Source: Psychromonas sp030397575
GTDB taxonomy: Bacteria; Pseudomonadota; Gammaproteobacteria; Enterobacterales; Psychromonadaceae
DNA: 64,000 bases
Assembly: GCF_046250175.1 (NCBI RefSeq)
Contig: NZ_CP176468.1
Direction: 5' to 3' (one strand)
The position numbers and the translations under genes were made by a program. The notes under the pieces were generated by a model. It ran no database searches. It saw only the letters and a list, made by a program, of their open reading frames with translations, and had not been told where the DNA came from. Position 1 is the first letter of the stretch. The number at the start of each line of letters is the position of its first letter. Positions 17,282 through 25,638 of the stretch are shown piece by piece.

Positions 17282-18688
17282 TTAATTTATCCAACCTAAT
17301 AAGTTCCACCATAGGTAATCCAGTGGCATTAATATCACAATGGTGATCAGTGCTAGTGGTAGGGTGATTTTTAACAAACTAGCCAGTGACTCTTTGGCCA
17401 GTTGCATGGCAATAATTAGTGGCGCAACTTGGTACGGGAAAATAACCGTCGAGAAACCGATCACTTGTGTCATTAATACTGCTGGAACTGAAAAGCCGGT
17501 TGCCTGTGCAAAATCAGCTGCCATAGGTGTTAATACTGTCGGCACACCAGGCGTTGTGGTGACTAAACCTGTGACAGTTGAGATTAATGACAAGGACATA
17601 AAGCTTAAAAAAGTACTTTCAAGGGAACTTGGCAGTAGATGGATAAATGCTTCACCCATGGTCTCTCCGACGCCGGATACATTTACCAAAGTACCTAAAC
17701 CTAACGCGGCAGAGACAAATATCACGGTGCCAAAGTCGATTGAGCTATTGAATTTCTTCGCTTCTAAAACACCGAATTTAGGCATTAATAGAAGAATCGC
17801 AGCAACTAAACCCACCCAAGCTGCATTTACGCCATGCAATGAGTCAGTGACCCAAAATAGTAGGGTAATACCTAAAATGACTAATACTTTTAATTGTAAT
17901 TTATGATCAAACTCAGTCGCTTGTTGCTCTGCTTGTGTTGAATTTTCAGATGCGCTGATGGTGGCAGGGAATAGTTTTAGCACTAACCAAATTAATACTA
18001 AGGACTTTACTAAGCCTAAAATAGGAAAGTGCAGTAACAAATATTCCATGTAACCAAAATGGACATCAAATAAATTTTCACTAGAGCCAGCTAAAATCAT
18101 ATTGGGAATATTGGCAGGCAATACTGCAAAGCTTGGCATGTTACAAGCAATGGCTAATGCTGTTGCAATGCCGCGGCGACCATTACTACCTTGCACAAAT
18201 CCTACTTTTTCAGCCAGTGCCATGCCTACTGGAATCAAAACCACGGCTCTGCCAATGGATGAGGGCATAATAAACCCTAGCATGATAGCGCTGACCACTA
18301 GCCCTGCTATCAGGCGTGGGTAGCTGATGGTGAGATGTGGTGCGATAACAGCTGCTAGTCTTTTATCTAACCCTGATGAAGAGATAGCTGAGCCAATAAT
18401 GAACCCCGCAATAATTAACCAAACGGCAGTGGAGCCAAATCCTGCAAACAATAAATTAGGTTCGATTAATTGTAATGTAATGGCTAACGCAAAAAAGATT
18501 AACCCTGTTAAGAAGGGCGGCAGCAATGACGCACTCCAACAGGTAAGTGTAATTAAAATGACCGCAGCGCTATAGGAGAAGGCAGCAGGCTGGTCAGCCA
18601 TGGGAAATAACATAATATAAACAGCGAATAGGATAAAGACGAATGCGATCGACTTCTTAATACCGATTTTATTTTCCACTTGTTGCAT
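17282..18688 (-). CDS. SLC13/DASS-family sodium-coupled anion transporter
   Basis: 468 aa inner-membrane protein with about 11-12 hydrophobic segments. The SLC13 (divalent anion:Na+ symporter) pattern is visible in two halves: FGSTAVWLIIAGFIIGSAISSSGLDKR with IMPSSIGRAVVLIPVGMALAE, and FGTVIFVSAALGLGTLVNVSG with TTTPGVPTVLTPMAADFA near the end. Members carry dicarboxylates, citrate or sulfate; the substrate here cannot be read from sequence. It is divergent (80 bases) from an AraC-type gene that probably controls it. The 3' end abuts the CTTTAAC array. Confidence 0.88.
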   Translation of the reverse strand: MQQVENKIGIKKSIAFVFILFAVYIMLFPMADQPAAFSYSAAVILITLTCWSASLLPPFLTGLIFFALAITLQLIEPNLLFAGFGSTAVWLIIAGFIIGSAISSSGLDKRLAAVIAPHLTISYPRLIAGLVVSAIMLGFIMPSSIGRAVVLIPVGMALAEKVGFVQGSNGRRGIATALAIACNMPSFAVLPANIPNMILAGSSENLFDVHFGYMEYLLLHFPILGLVKSLVLIWLVLKLFPATISASENSTQAEQQATEFDHKLQLKVLVILGITLLFWVTDSLHGVNAAWVGLVAAILLLMPKFGVLEAKKFNSSIDFGTVIFVSAALGLGTLVNVSGVGETMGEAFIHLLPSSLESTFLSFMSLSLISTVTGLVTTTPGVPTVLTPMAADFAQATGFSVPAVLMTQVIGFSTVIFPYQVAPLIIAMQLAKESLASLLKITLPLALITIVILMPLDYLWWNLLGWIN

Positions 18689-18768
18689 CCTTGATCATCG
18701 AAAATGTTGGTAACTAGGTCATTGATGGTTATGATAATCAAACTTTAATGACGTTTTAAGTGTGAATT

Positions 18769-19569
18769 ATGACAAATGATATTCTTGATGCGACAAGGTT
18801 GCCGCCGAGTGAGATGGCATACATTATCGACCCAGAACAACCTGTGCTTTCTCATGGCAGAAATATGCGAGCCGAAGCCGGAATGGTGGTGCATGATCAT
18901 CCGCGTGGACAATTGTTATGGTCAGAGCAAGGCGTGCTTAGAGTAAGCGGTGAAGAGGCGGTTTGGGTAGTTTCATCTACACATGCGATGTGGATACCCG
19001 GTGGTATTACCCATCAAGTGAGTAGTGAAACGGACACTAAAATCCGCAACCTTTATATTGACCCTTTTTATCCTGTTAGAAAGCATGAAAAGAATATTGC
19101 CATGTTAACCATGACTCCATTAATGCAAGAGATTATATTGCGTTTAACTGATCAGAAAAATCCGTTAACGGAGCAACGAGTTAAGCATTTGGGGCTAGTA
19201 GCGATAGATGAGTTAGCAATATTAGAAAGGAGTGATGTGTATATTCATTCCGGTAAAGACCCGCGTTTGCAACGTTTGGTGAGTTATATGGTACAGCACC
19301 CACAACACAATCTGTCTTTGGCTGATTTATCAAGATTAGCAGGGGCGAGTGTTCGTACTATGGAGCGCTTATTTAAAGCTGAAACGGGGATGACCTACCG
19401 ACAATGGAGAAGTCGCTTTAAATTGATGAATGCATTAGGGCAGTTAAACGAAGGTGAAAGTTCTACGACAGTGGCGCATCAGTTAGGGTATAAAAGTGTC
19501 AGTAGTTTTATTCATGCTTTTAAAATGCAGTTTGGTTTTACACCACAAGCCTATGCAGGTAGAAGTTAA
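18769..19569 (+). CDS. AraC-family regulator with N-terminal cupin
   Basis: 266 aa. The N-terminal half is a cupin-like sensor (VHDHPRGQLLWSEQGVLRV, then THAMWIPGGITHQV). The C-terminal AraC domain (about residues 165-266) carries two helix-turn-helix units, LSLADLSRLAGASVRTMERLFKAETG and STTVAHQLGYKSVSSFIHAFKMQFGFTPQAY. It sits head-to-head with the DASS transporter, the usual sign of local regulation. The ligand is unknown. Confidence 0.9.
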   Translation: MTNDILDATRLPPSEMAYIIDPEQPVLSHGRNMRAEAGMVVHDHPRGQLLWSEQGVLRVSGEEAVWVVSSTHAMWIPGGITHQVSSETDTKIRNLYIDPFYPVRKHEKNIAMLTMTPLMQEIILRLTDQKNPLTEQRVKHLGLVAIDELAILERSDVYIHSGKDPRLQRLVSYMVQHPQHNLSLADLSRLAGASVRTMERLFKAETGMTYRQWRSRFKLMNALGQLNEGESSTTVAHQLGYKSVSSFIHAFKMQFGFTPQAYAGRS

Positions 19570-19630
19570 TTATAAGGGGGCTTGAGATAGGTTGTTGTGT
19601 AATGACTGACTATCGTTAAATCCTAAAATA

Positions 19631-19663
19631 GGAACACAACATTGGTTATTGGTGTTGTGTTCC
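19631..19663. terminator. Stem-loop between convergent AraC gene and anti-sigma gene
   Basis: Perfect 11-base arms GGAACACAACA and TGTTGTGTTCC around an 11-base loop. Downstream on the minus strand reads TATTTTAGG, on the plus strand CATCTTAG, so the T-tract is weak on both sides. It is the only terminator candidate between the two genes. Confidence 0.65.
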
Positions 19664-19686
19664 CATCTTAGTTAATCGCATCGTTA

Positions 19687-20418
19687 TTACATTGAAATAC
19701 CGCGGCCGATTGAGGTGATTGGGCCCGTTGGTTTACCCGTTGGTGAGCCGGTTTCCTGCTCTAGGGTTAACTCAAACAATTGGTTTTCAGTGAGTGGTGG
19801 TAGCTTATTGATATCCACTTTAAGCGTTTCGCCTTTTTTCACTAAACCCAATGAGACAGGAGCATCCCAACCTTCTGCTTTAGTCCAGAACTGTAATGCT
19901 TTACCTGCTGGTATTTCCACTGCACCTAATGGCACTAGCTGCATTTGGTTACTGTGACTAGTTTGTATTACCCAGCCTGGCGTTTTATCTTCTGGCTGCA
20001 CTAATACGGCAATATAAGTTGGTTCACTTAGGACTGGTTGTAATGTTTGTAATTTGAAACCCAAGACCATTACCAATACTAAACAGGCCACTGAAATGCC
20101 ACGCCATACGGACAGGTTGTGCCAAAAAGAGAGTAATGGGTTAGTTGTGCTCTGCACTGCTGGTTTAGGCTGCTTTTCAAGCTCATCTAGGCTACGTTCA
20201 ATTCGTGCAGATAAAGGTTGAGGTGCGGTAATAGGATCTAATCTATCGGTTAGCGATAAAAAGTGCGCTTGCCATTGATTCACCTGTCTTTGTAATTCAA
20301 TGCTGTTGGCTAAACGTTGCTCAAATTCATGGCGTTGATCAGCCGTCAAGGTACCTAGCACATATTGTCCTGCTAAATCGTCATCTATCTCAGGAGTTTT
20401 GTATGTCTTTTTGTTCAT
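19687..20418 (-). CDS. Membrane anti-sigma factor, RskA type
   Basis: 243 aa, started at ATG 20418 with GGAG eight bases upstream. N-terminal cytosolic anti-sigma segment (DDDLAGQYVLGTLTADQRHEFEQRL), one membrane helix at about residues 106-121 (RGISVACLVLVMVLGF), then a periplasmic RskA-like domain with YIAVLVQPEDKTPGWVI and GKALQFWTKAEG. There is no H-x3-C-x2-C zinc motif, so it is not a ZAS protein. The start overlaps the sigma-factor stop (ATGA), which couples synthesis of the pair. It should hold the ECF sigma at the membrane until a signal leads to release. Confidence 0.9.
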   Translation of the reverse strand: MNKKTYKTPEIDDDLAGQYVLGTLTADQRHEFEQRLANSIELQRQVNQWQAHFLSLTDRLDPITAPQPLSARIERSLDELEKQPKPAVQSTTNPLLSFWHNLSVWRGISVACLVLVMVLGFKLQTLQPVLSEPTYIAVLVQPEDKTPGWVIQTSHSNQMQLVPLGAVEIPAGKALQFWTKAEGWDAPVSLGLVKKGETLKVDINKLPPLTENQLFELTLEQETGSPTGKPTGPITSIGRGISM

Positions 20419-20987
20419 TGTAAACACTCCTTTAAAGCATTTAGACTGCGTTTGATCCAAGATTTGACTGTGCCAAGTGGCTTATCAATCAATTTAGCAA
20501 TTTCGTCTTGTGTATAACCGTCAACATAAGCATGTAATACACATAATTTACGTTCAGGCTCTAGGTGTTCTAAGCAAGTTTGCAGCGACGCTTGGGCAAG
20601 ATGATCTTCTGCTAATTCTGTCATGTCGTCGGCTTGCCCCGCTGAGGCTAACACTTGGTTATCGCAGAGGTCGAGTAGAAATTCTGGCTCGGCTAATACT
20701 TGGCGATTTGTATGTTTAAGTGCATTTAACGCTAAGTTACGGGTTAATGTGTAGATCCAACCACGGGCAGAGCCTAGCTCTTGTTGATAAGCATCTGCAT
20801 TTTTCCAAATCTTAATAAAAGCATCATGCACTACATCTTCCGATAACGGTTGGTTTTTCAGAATGCGCGTGACCACAGTGAGTAACCTTGATGCTTCTTG
20901 CTCGTACAATTGCATTAAAGCGCGACGATCACCCGTTGCACATTGTTGTAGTACGCCTTCATAATCAAATCCTGTTGATGATGACAA
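20415..20987 (-). CDS. ECF sigma-70 factor (SigK/RpoE-like)
   Basis: 190 aa. Region 2 is QLYEQEASRLLTVVTRIL...SEDVVHDAFIKIWKNADAY and the region 4 helix-turn-helix is YTQDEIAKLIDKPLGTVKSWIKRSLNALKECL. An Asp/Glu-rich linker joins them. It is coupled by ATGA overlap to the RskA-type anti-sigma. Such pairs usually respond to oxidative or photo-oxidative stress, but the signal here is not deducible. A terminator separates it from the DUF3455 gene upstream. Confidence 0.94.
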   Translation of the reverse strand: MSSSTGFDYEGVLQQCATGDRRALMQLYEQEASRLLTVVTRILKNQPLSEDVVHDAFIKIWKNADAYQQELGSARGWIYTLTRNLALNALKHTNRQVLAEPEFLLDLCDNQVLASAGQADDMTELAEDHLAQASLQTCLEHLEPERKLCVLHAYVDGYTQDEIAKLIDKPLGTVKSWIKRSLNALKECLQ

Positions 20988-21002
20988 ATGATTTCCTTAA
21001 TC

Positions 21003-21027
21003 AAAAAAGCCCAGTAGGTTACTGGGC
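21003..21027 (-). terminator. Terminator downstream of the DUF3455 gene
   Basis: On the minus strand: arms GCCCAGTA and TACTGGGC with a three-base loop followed by six T (A-run 21003-21008 on plus). It lies 61 bases past the DUF3455 stop and just ahead of the sigma gene, so it separates the two units or attenuates read-through. Confidence 0.93.
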
Positions 21028-21088
21028 ATATTAAGGCATTACATTCAGTTACTCTAGAAAATAGTTTTCCAAAGGTGAGAATGAATGC

Positions 21089-21640
21089 TTATTTTGCTTT
21101 CCAGAATAGGTATTCACCAGAGTAATTAACCACGACTTTATGGCCGACCTTATCCATATTACAACCTGTTTCAGGTGCCGCACCGCCGCTTAAATTAATA
21201 CGTTGTATGTAAGTAACATCTTTTAATGCGCCTGGGCGAGCTGATTCATTAGCTTTTACTAACTGCATTGGAATGCTACCTTTTGCTGAAGGTGATACTG
21301 CTAATTGTTTACCAGTGATCGATGAACCATCTAATGACTCCCATGTTGCTGGTGGACCAAAGTAAGACACTAAATGATTACCTTTGTTATCGCTTAAGAT
21401 GGCACGAGGACCTGCAAACGCCCATTTTGCTTTTTCTTCGTCTGACGTATCTACTTTACATTCCCACGTGATATTGCCTTTTGCAGCGGTAAACATTGCG
21501 ACTTTGTTTCCTGCGGGTACGCGTACTTCGCTTGGTAAATTATCTTGAGAAAAAGTACCTGCATAAGATTGGCTAGCTGCTGCCATTAATACCGATGCAG
21601 CTGTCATTTTTAGTGCTTTCAACATGTATTGGTTTTTCAT
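21089..21640 (-). CDS. Secreted DUF3455-like protein
   Basis: 183 aa after choosing ATG 21640, which has AAGGGA eight bases upstream; the longer frame adds 27 implausible residues. The signal peptide is cleaved after ...ASQSYA. The mature protein has PAGNKVAMFTAAKGNITWECK, WAFAGPRAILSDNKGNHLVSYFGPPATWES and NLSGGAAPETGC. I recognise this as the DUF3455 family, small periplasmic or secreted proteins of unknown function that are often found near ECF sigma genes. It is upstream of the sigma/anti-sigma pair and may be a target of that sigma factor. Confidence 0.8.
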   Translation of the reverse strand: MKNQYMLKALKMTAASVLMAAASQSYAGTFSQDNLPSEVRVPAGNKVAMFTAAKGNITWECKVDTSDEEKAKWAFAGPRAILSDNKGNHLVSYFGPPATWESLDGSSITGKQLAVSPSAKGSIPMQLVKANESARPGALKDVTYIQRINLSGGAAPETGCNMDKVGHKVVVNYSGEYLFWKAK

Positions 21641-22138
21641 TGTCGTTTCCCTTTTAATTGGTAAATGTAGAATTTGAAAAACAGTCATTTTTCTACTGTT
21701 ATTAAGTACTACAATCAGCAAGCTGTTTTGGATGCAGCAATAGTGAAATAAAGTTAAATTATTTTAAAAAAGGCGATGAATAGGAGTTGTAAGTACCATG
21801 GTTAACTCTTAAGTTGTTGAAGTTAAATTGATTTATTTTTAATGCCTATACATTATTATTTTTAATAAGTTATATGAAATTAAATAATTTTGTTATTAAT
21901 AGGTGCTTTTTAGGAAATATGCGAAGTATATTTTGGAGCGTTGTCCATTCATCTAAATTAATAGAGAAGTACGGAGATTGGCATACTGGAAGGCTGAAAA
22001 GGAGCGAATAGCTTAGCTGCTGATAAGGATAAGCGATCCTAAGACTGCTACTCACAGATTAATACCTAGGGTAAATTAGCTACAGTCCTGAGAATAGAAG
22101 CGACCTGCGACTGTTTGTTTGGTCTGCTAGCATGAACT
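21641..22138. other. Intergenic stretch without a recognised gene
   Basis: About 500 bases between the DUF3455 gene (-) and the acetyltransferase (-). The part next to 21640 must hold the DUF3455 promoter. A minus-strand frame at 21870-22055 has no family signature and no good ribosome site and is not called. Nothing else is recognised. Confidence 0.5.
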
Positions 22139-22636
22139 TTAGTGTTTACTTTGTAGTTGGTAGCGTAATATTTTCTGTTTATTATTTTCACAATAAAAAT
22201 AACCTAAATATTTTCCTCCGCTCTTTTCTATCAGTCTTTTGCTCGCGATATTTTTATCAGAGCAGGTAATGATCGCCTGCTCTTTTATTACATGGGTTAA
22301 TACCCAATTGAGCATTGTGAAAGCAATGCCATTGCCTCTGGCGGTTGGGAGGGTTTCAAAACCGATATGGCCAGTTATATTTTCTATACTTTCATTTGTT
22401 CCATGACGAACTCTTATCGCACCTAGTATATGATTCGACTTAATATAGAAGTAGGTCGATATGGGAGGCCAATCTGCTGGTAGCTGTTTACCTTCTGCAT
22501 AATCTAATCGTTTTTTAAAATAAGTTTGATGATTTTCAATGGTCGATAAATATAAAGGTAAGCCATCCTCAGCACATTGTTTAGCATAGACTAGAAAGCT
22601 CTGTAGATGACTCATATCTGCTTTTATGATGTACAT
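22139..22636 (-). CDS. GNAT-family N-acetyltransferase
   Basis: 165 aa. The GNAT core is visible: ISTYFYIKSNHILGAIRVRHG (beta strands), the acetyl-CoA pyrophosphate loop region LPTARGNGIAFTMLNWVL, and IITCSDKNIASKRLIEKSGGKYLGYF, the usual N-x-AS-x-x-L-IEK-GF end. The substrate is unknown. It is monocistronic as far as can be seen. Confidence 0.85.
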   Translation of the reverse strand: MYIIKADMSHLQSFLVYAKQCAEDGLPLYLSTIENHQTYFKKRLDYAEGKQLPADWPPISTYFYIKSNHILGAIRVRHGTNESIENITGHIGFETLPTARGNGIAFTMLNWVLTHVIKEQAIITCSDKNIASKRLIEKSGGKYLGYFYCENNKQKILRYQLQSKH

Positions 22637-23186
22637 ATAATGATGCCCCTTATTTTTATCAACGCTGCAATGTCAATGTAGTTGTTTTCATCATTAAAAT
22701 AGCTCTGCTAGTTAATGGAATAGGCAGTATACAATATAGCGGTTTATTAATTAGTACCATCTCATCAATACTTTATTGTCATATCACAAGGTAGGTTTTG
22801 GGGTTACGGCCTCAGCACTTTTTCAGTGAGTGAGAAGGTGGTTTACTCAGCTTTAACACTGCTTTTTTGATTAACTGAATAGAAGTGTAGTGAATACCAA
22901 TTACACTCATTAATTGCTCTATTTTGCTTGTTAAAATAATTTATTGCTTCGTTGTAAGTTTGCTAATGGGCGTTGCTACTTGCGCCTTAAACAAAATCAT
23001 TTTCCCTACGTAACATTCAAATCTATTATTTAATAAAATTGCTATAACGGGGATGTCTCCATTTATCTAGGCACAGTCTATATTGATAAAATTTCTTACT
23101 TTCATCTTTCTCATGACATCATTATTTTTATAGTATTGTATGAAAAATGATTTGGTTTTTGTGTTTTTCAGTAGTGAGGATAATTT
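22637..23186. other. AT-rich intergenic region
   Basis: About 550 bases with no reading frame or family signal that I can support. It precedes a possible 42-residue membrane protein at 23187. Confidence 0.5.
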
Positions 23187-23315
23187 GTGATTATTGGTTT
23201 TTTATTGTTCAAGTTACTGAAGTATTGGTTATTTATAATAATAATACTTTTGTTGTTTATCTTTTACTTTTACTCAAAGTATTTTGAGCTCAAATTGAGT
23301 GTTAATGCAGAGTAA
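23187..23315 (+). CDS. Possible 42-residue single-pass membrane protein
   Basis: GTG start with a perfect GAGGA six bases upstream (23176-23180). The product begins VIIGFLLFKLLKYW, runs through a strongly hydrophobic Ile/Leu/Phe helix and ends with a polar tail ELKLSVNAE. A terminator-like hairpin follows 12 bases after the stop. No family is recognised; the ribosome site, membrane helix and terminator together make a real small gene plausible, though in AT-rich DNA such frames can arise by chance. Confidence 0.45.
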   Translation: MIIGFLLFKLLKYWLFIIIILLLFIFYFYSKYFELKLSVNAE

Positions 23316-23327
23316 AATATATTTGAT

Positions 23328-23353
23328 AACATATTTTTTAGATATGTTTTTAT
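23328..23353 (+). terminator. Weak terminator after the small membrane-protein frame
   Basis: Arms AACATAT (23328-23334) and ATATGTT (23342-23348), seven-base loop, then TTTAT. AT-only stem, so weak. Confidence 0.5.
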
Positions 23354-23617
23354 TTGTGTTATTTATCAGTTGTTTACTTATATTTTGGTAAGTTCAATAA
23401 AGAAATCCTGTATTAGTCATAAATGTGAGCAATGAACGTTAAGTCAGTTGAAATTTTGTTTTTGGTCGCTTTTTTCTCTCCTTTTGGTTGTTAAGTATTA
23501 CAAATTGTCTAATCCTAATCCGCGCATTTTATGCGATAAACAATTTTTAAATTCATCAATGATAGGAGATTAATGCTTTACCACTTCTATGGAATCTAAC
23601 TCTTAAGGAAATCTTTT

Positions 23618-25516
23618 ATGCAACTCAATACAAAACTTAGATATACAACAGCGCTTGTTGCTGCTGCATTATCTGTCACTGCTATCCCAGCAGCTAATGC
23701 GGCATCTGTTAGCATTGTAAATGCTGGTTTTGAAGATGGTTTTACCAGCGATAGCTGGATAGATACAGACCCATCCTCAATTTCTAGTGATCAACGTAGC
23801 GGTAGTAAAGCGGCTAAGATCACTGGCGATGGCGGTAAGTTTGAACAAGATGTATCAGTTGAGGCTAATACGGACTATGAACTGACAGCATATATCAAAG
23901 GCACAGGGAAAATAGGTGCAACAGTAGATGGCACGCGTTATACACGTACTGGTGGTGGCGATGACTATGAACTTGTGACTGCCTCTTTTAACTCTGGTTC
24001 CGCAACCACTATTACTATTTTTGGCAACTATTATGGTGATGAAGCGCGTTTTGATGACTTTGCTTTAACTAGTACTGGGTCGAGCGAATCGGTTGAGGAA
24101 AGTATTGATTCAGGCACGTGTAGTGGTAGTGCTTCATTAGCGATAGATTCAGCAAGTGATGATGGTACTAACGATGGTCATGGTCCTGAAAATGCGATTG
24201 ATAAAAATACCACAAGTGATTCTCGTTGGTCTTCAAAGGGAGTAGGCAAAGCCATTACCTTTGATTTGGGTGGTGAAGCATCTGTAAAAGAGTTAGCAAT
24301 ACAGTGGTATAAGGGCAGTGAGCGTAGTTCTTATTTCGACATAGAAACATCAACAGATAACAGCAATTGGTCTTCGGTTTACGCTGGTGGTATATCGTCA
24401 GGCAGTGATACAAGTTATGAAAGTATTGATGTCACTGATTCTGAAGCCCGTTACGTTCGTGTAACAGGCTCTGGTAATTCTGCAGGTTCAACGTGGAATA
24501 GTATCGTTGAAACACAAATATTAGGTTGTTCTGATGGTGGAGTAGAGGAATCGATTACAGAAGACACAACCGAGGAAACAGAAGAGTCAACGGTTGAAGA
24601 GACTTTCGTTGGCAGTTGTAATATTGATATGTCAATTTGGGGTTACACAACCGGTGACGGTGTTTCGATGAACGATGTGGATGATATTCAAGACTTAGTG
24701 GATAACAAAACATTAGGCTCAAATGGAGCAGAAGAGATCACTTGGGAAGATGGTTGTCCTACCTTTACTGTCGCTAATGATGCTGCCAGCTCTGGTGGTT
24801 CAACTTACCCTCGCTCTGAATTACGTGAGTTGATGGCAAGGTACACAGATGGCGGTGATGCAAACGTTAAAGGCTTTACTAAAAACAATTGGGTAACTAG
24901 TGAAGCATCTGAAAGCAATCAAGACTTGGTAGGTGGTGTTGACGGCAACATGAAAGCGACGTTAATTGTCAATACGGTATCGGTTGATGCGGACAGTGAA
25001 GATCAAATTGGTCGTATTATCGTTGGCCAAATTCATGGTGAAGATCATGAGCCAGTGAAAATCTACTACCGTAAATTACCTGAGCATGAAAAAGGCTCTG
25101 TATTCTTTACTGTGGATGATTCTAGCGGTGACCCAGGCGATCGTATTAATGTAATTGGTTTTACTGATAAAAACGATACGGATCAAGATGCAAGTGGGGA
25201 CCCAGTTGAGCCAGAAAACGGTATTGCTTTGGGTGATGAGTGGAGTTATGAGATTGACCTAACAGGTGACCAATTAAAGGTAACGGTATGGCATGACGGT
25301 TACACTTATACGACTGCTGATTCAATTGAGTATACTAAAACACGATCTAAGCAGTTAATTCGTGTATCAAGCGACACGGATGCGATCACCATTGATGATT
25401 TTTATGCCGATGATTACATGTACTTTAAAGCCGGTTTATATAACCAAAATAAAACAGGAACAAGCTCGCCTGATTATGCATCGGTTACGTTTAAAGTGAT
25501 TGATGTTAGCCATTAA
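23618..25516 (+). CDS. Secreted alginate lyase, PL7 catalytic domain with two carbohydrate-binding modules
   Basis: 632 aa. Signal peptide to about residue 28 (AANA). Residues 30-155 form a beta-sandwich CBM (VNAGFEDGF... DDFALTS). Residues 168-304 resemble an F5/8-type-C / CBM32 domain (ENAIDKNTTSDSRWSSKG, KELAIQWYKG, ARYVRVTG...IVETQILGC). An acidic Thr/Glu linker covers 308-330. The PL7 lyase domain runs 335-632 with its three signatures: RSELR (399-403), QIH (471-473) and YFKAGLYNQ (602-610). It depolymerises brown-algal alginate by beta-elimination outside the cell; QIH is usually linked to guluronate-containing blocks. No other alginate genes are in the window. Confidence 0.94.
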   Translation: MQLNTKLRYTTALVAAALSVTAIPAANAASVSIVNAGFEDGFTSDSWIDTDPSSISSDQRSGSKAAKITGDGGKFEQDVSVEANTDYELTAYIKGTGKIGATVDGTRYTRTGGGDDYELVTASFNSGSATTITIFGNYYGDEARFDDFALTSTGSSESVEESIDSGTCSGSASLAIDSASDDGTNDGHGPENAIDKNTTSDSRWSSKGVGKAITFDLGGEASVKELAIQWYKGSERSSYFDIETSTDNSNWSSVYAGGISSGSDTSYESIDVTDSEARYVRVTGSGNSAGSTWNSIVETQILGCSDGGVEESITEDTTEETEESTVEETFVGSCNIDMSIWGYTTGDGVSMNDVDDIQDLVDNKTLGSNGAEEITWEDGCPTFTVANDAASSGGSTYPRSELRELMARYTDGGDANVKGFTKNNWVTSEASESNQDLVGGVDGNMKATLIVNTVSVDADSEDQIGRIIVGQIHGEDHEPVKIYYRKLPEHEKGSVFFTVDDSSGDPGDRINVIGFTDKNDTDQDASGDPVEPENGIALGDEWSYEIDLTGDQLKVTVWHDGYTYTTADSIEYTKTRSKQLIRVSSDTDAITIDDFYADDYMYFKAGLYNQNKTGTSSPDYASVTFKVIDVSH

Positions 25517-25572
25517 TAAGGCCTGTATTATTATTAACTCAGTTATTTTATAACGAGTATTTTATACACAAT

Positions 25573-25612
25573 AAAAAAGCCCTGTCATTCCAACATGATG
25601 ACAGGGCTTTTT
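25573..25612. terminator. Bidirectional terminator, alginate lyase / TonB receptor
   Basis: Arms AAAAAGCCCTGTCAT and ATGACAGGGCTTTTT with a nine-base loop, A-run on the left and T-run on the right, between convergent genes. Confidence 0.95.
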
Positions 25613-25638
25613 ATTCATTTACTGTTAGTTATGGCTAA

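Noticed and set aside
21870..22055. 61-codon minus-strand frame
   Set aside because: No ribosome site, no family features, AT-rich random composition.
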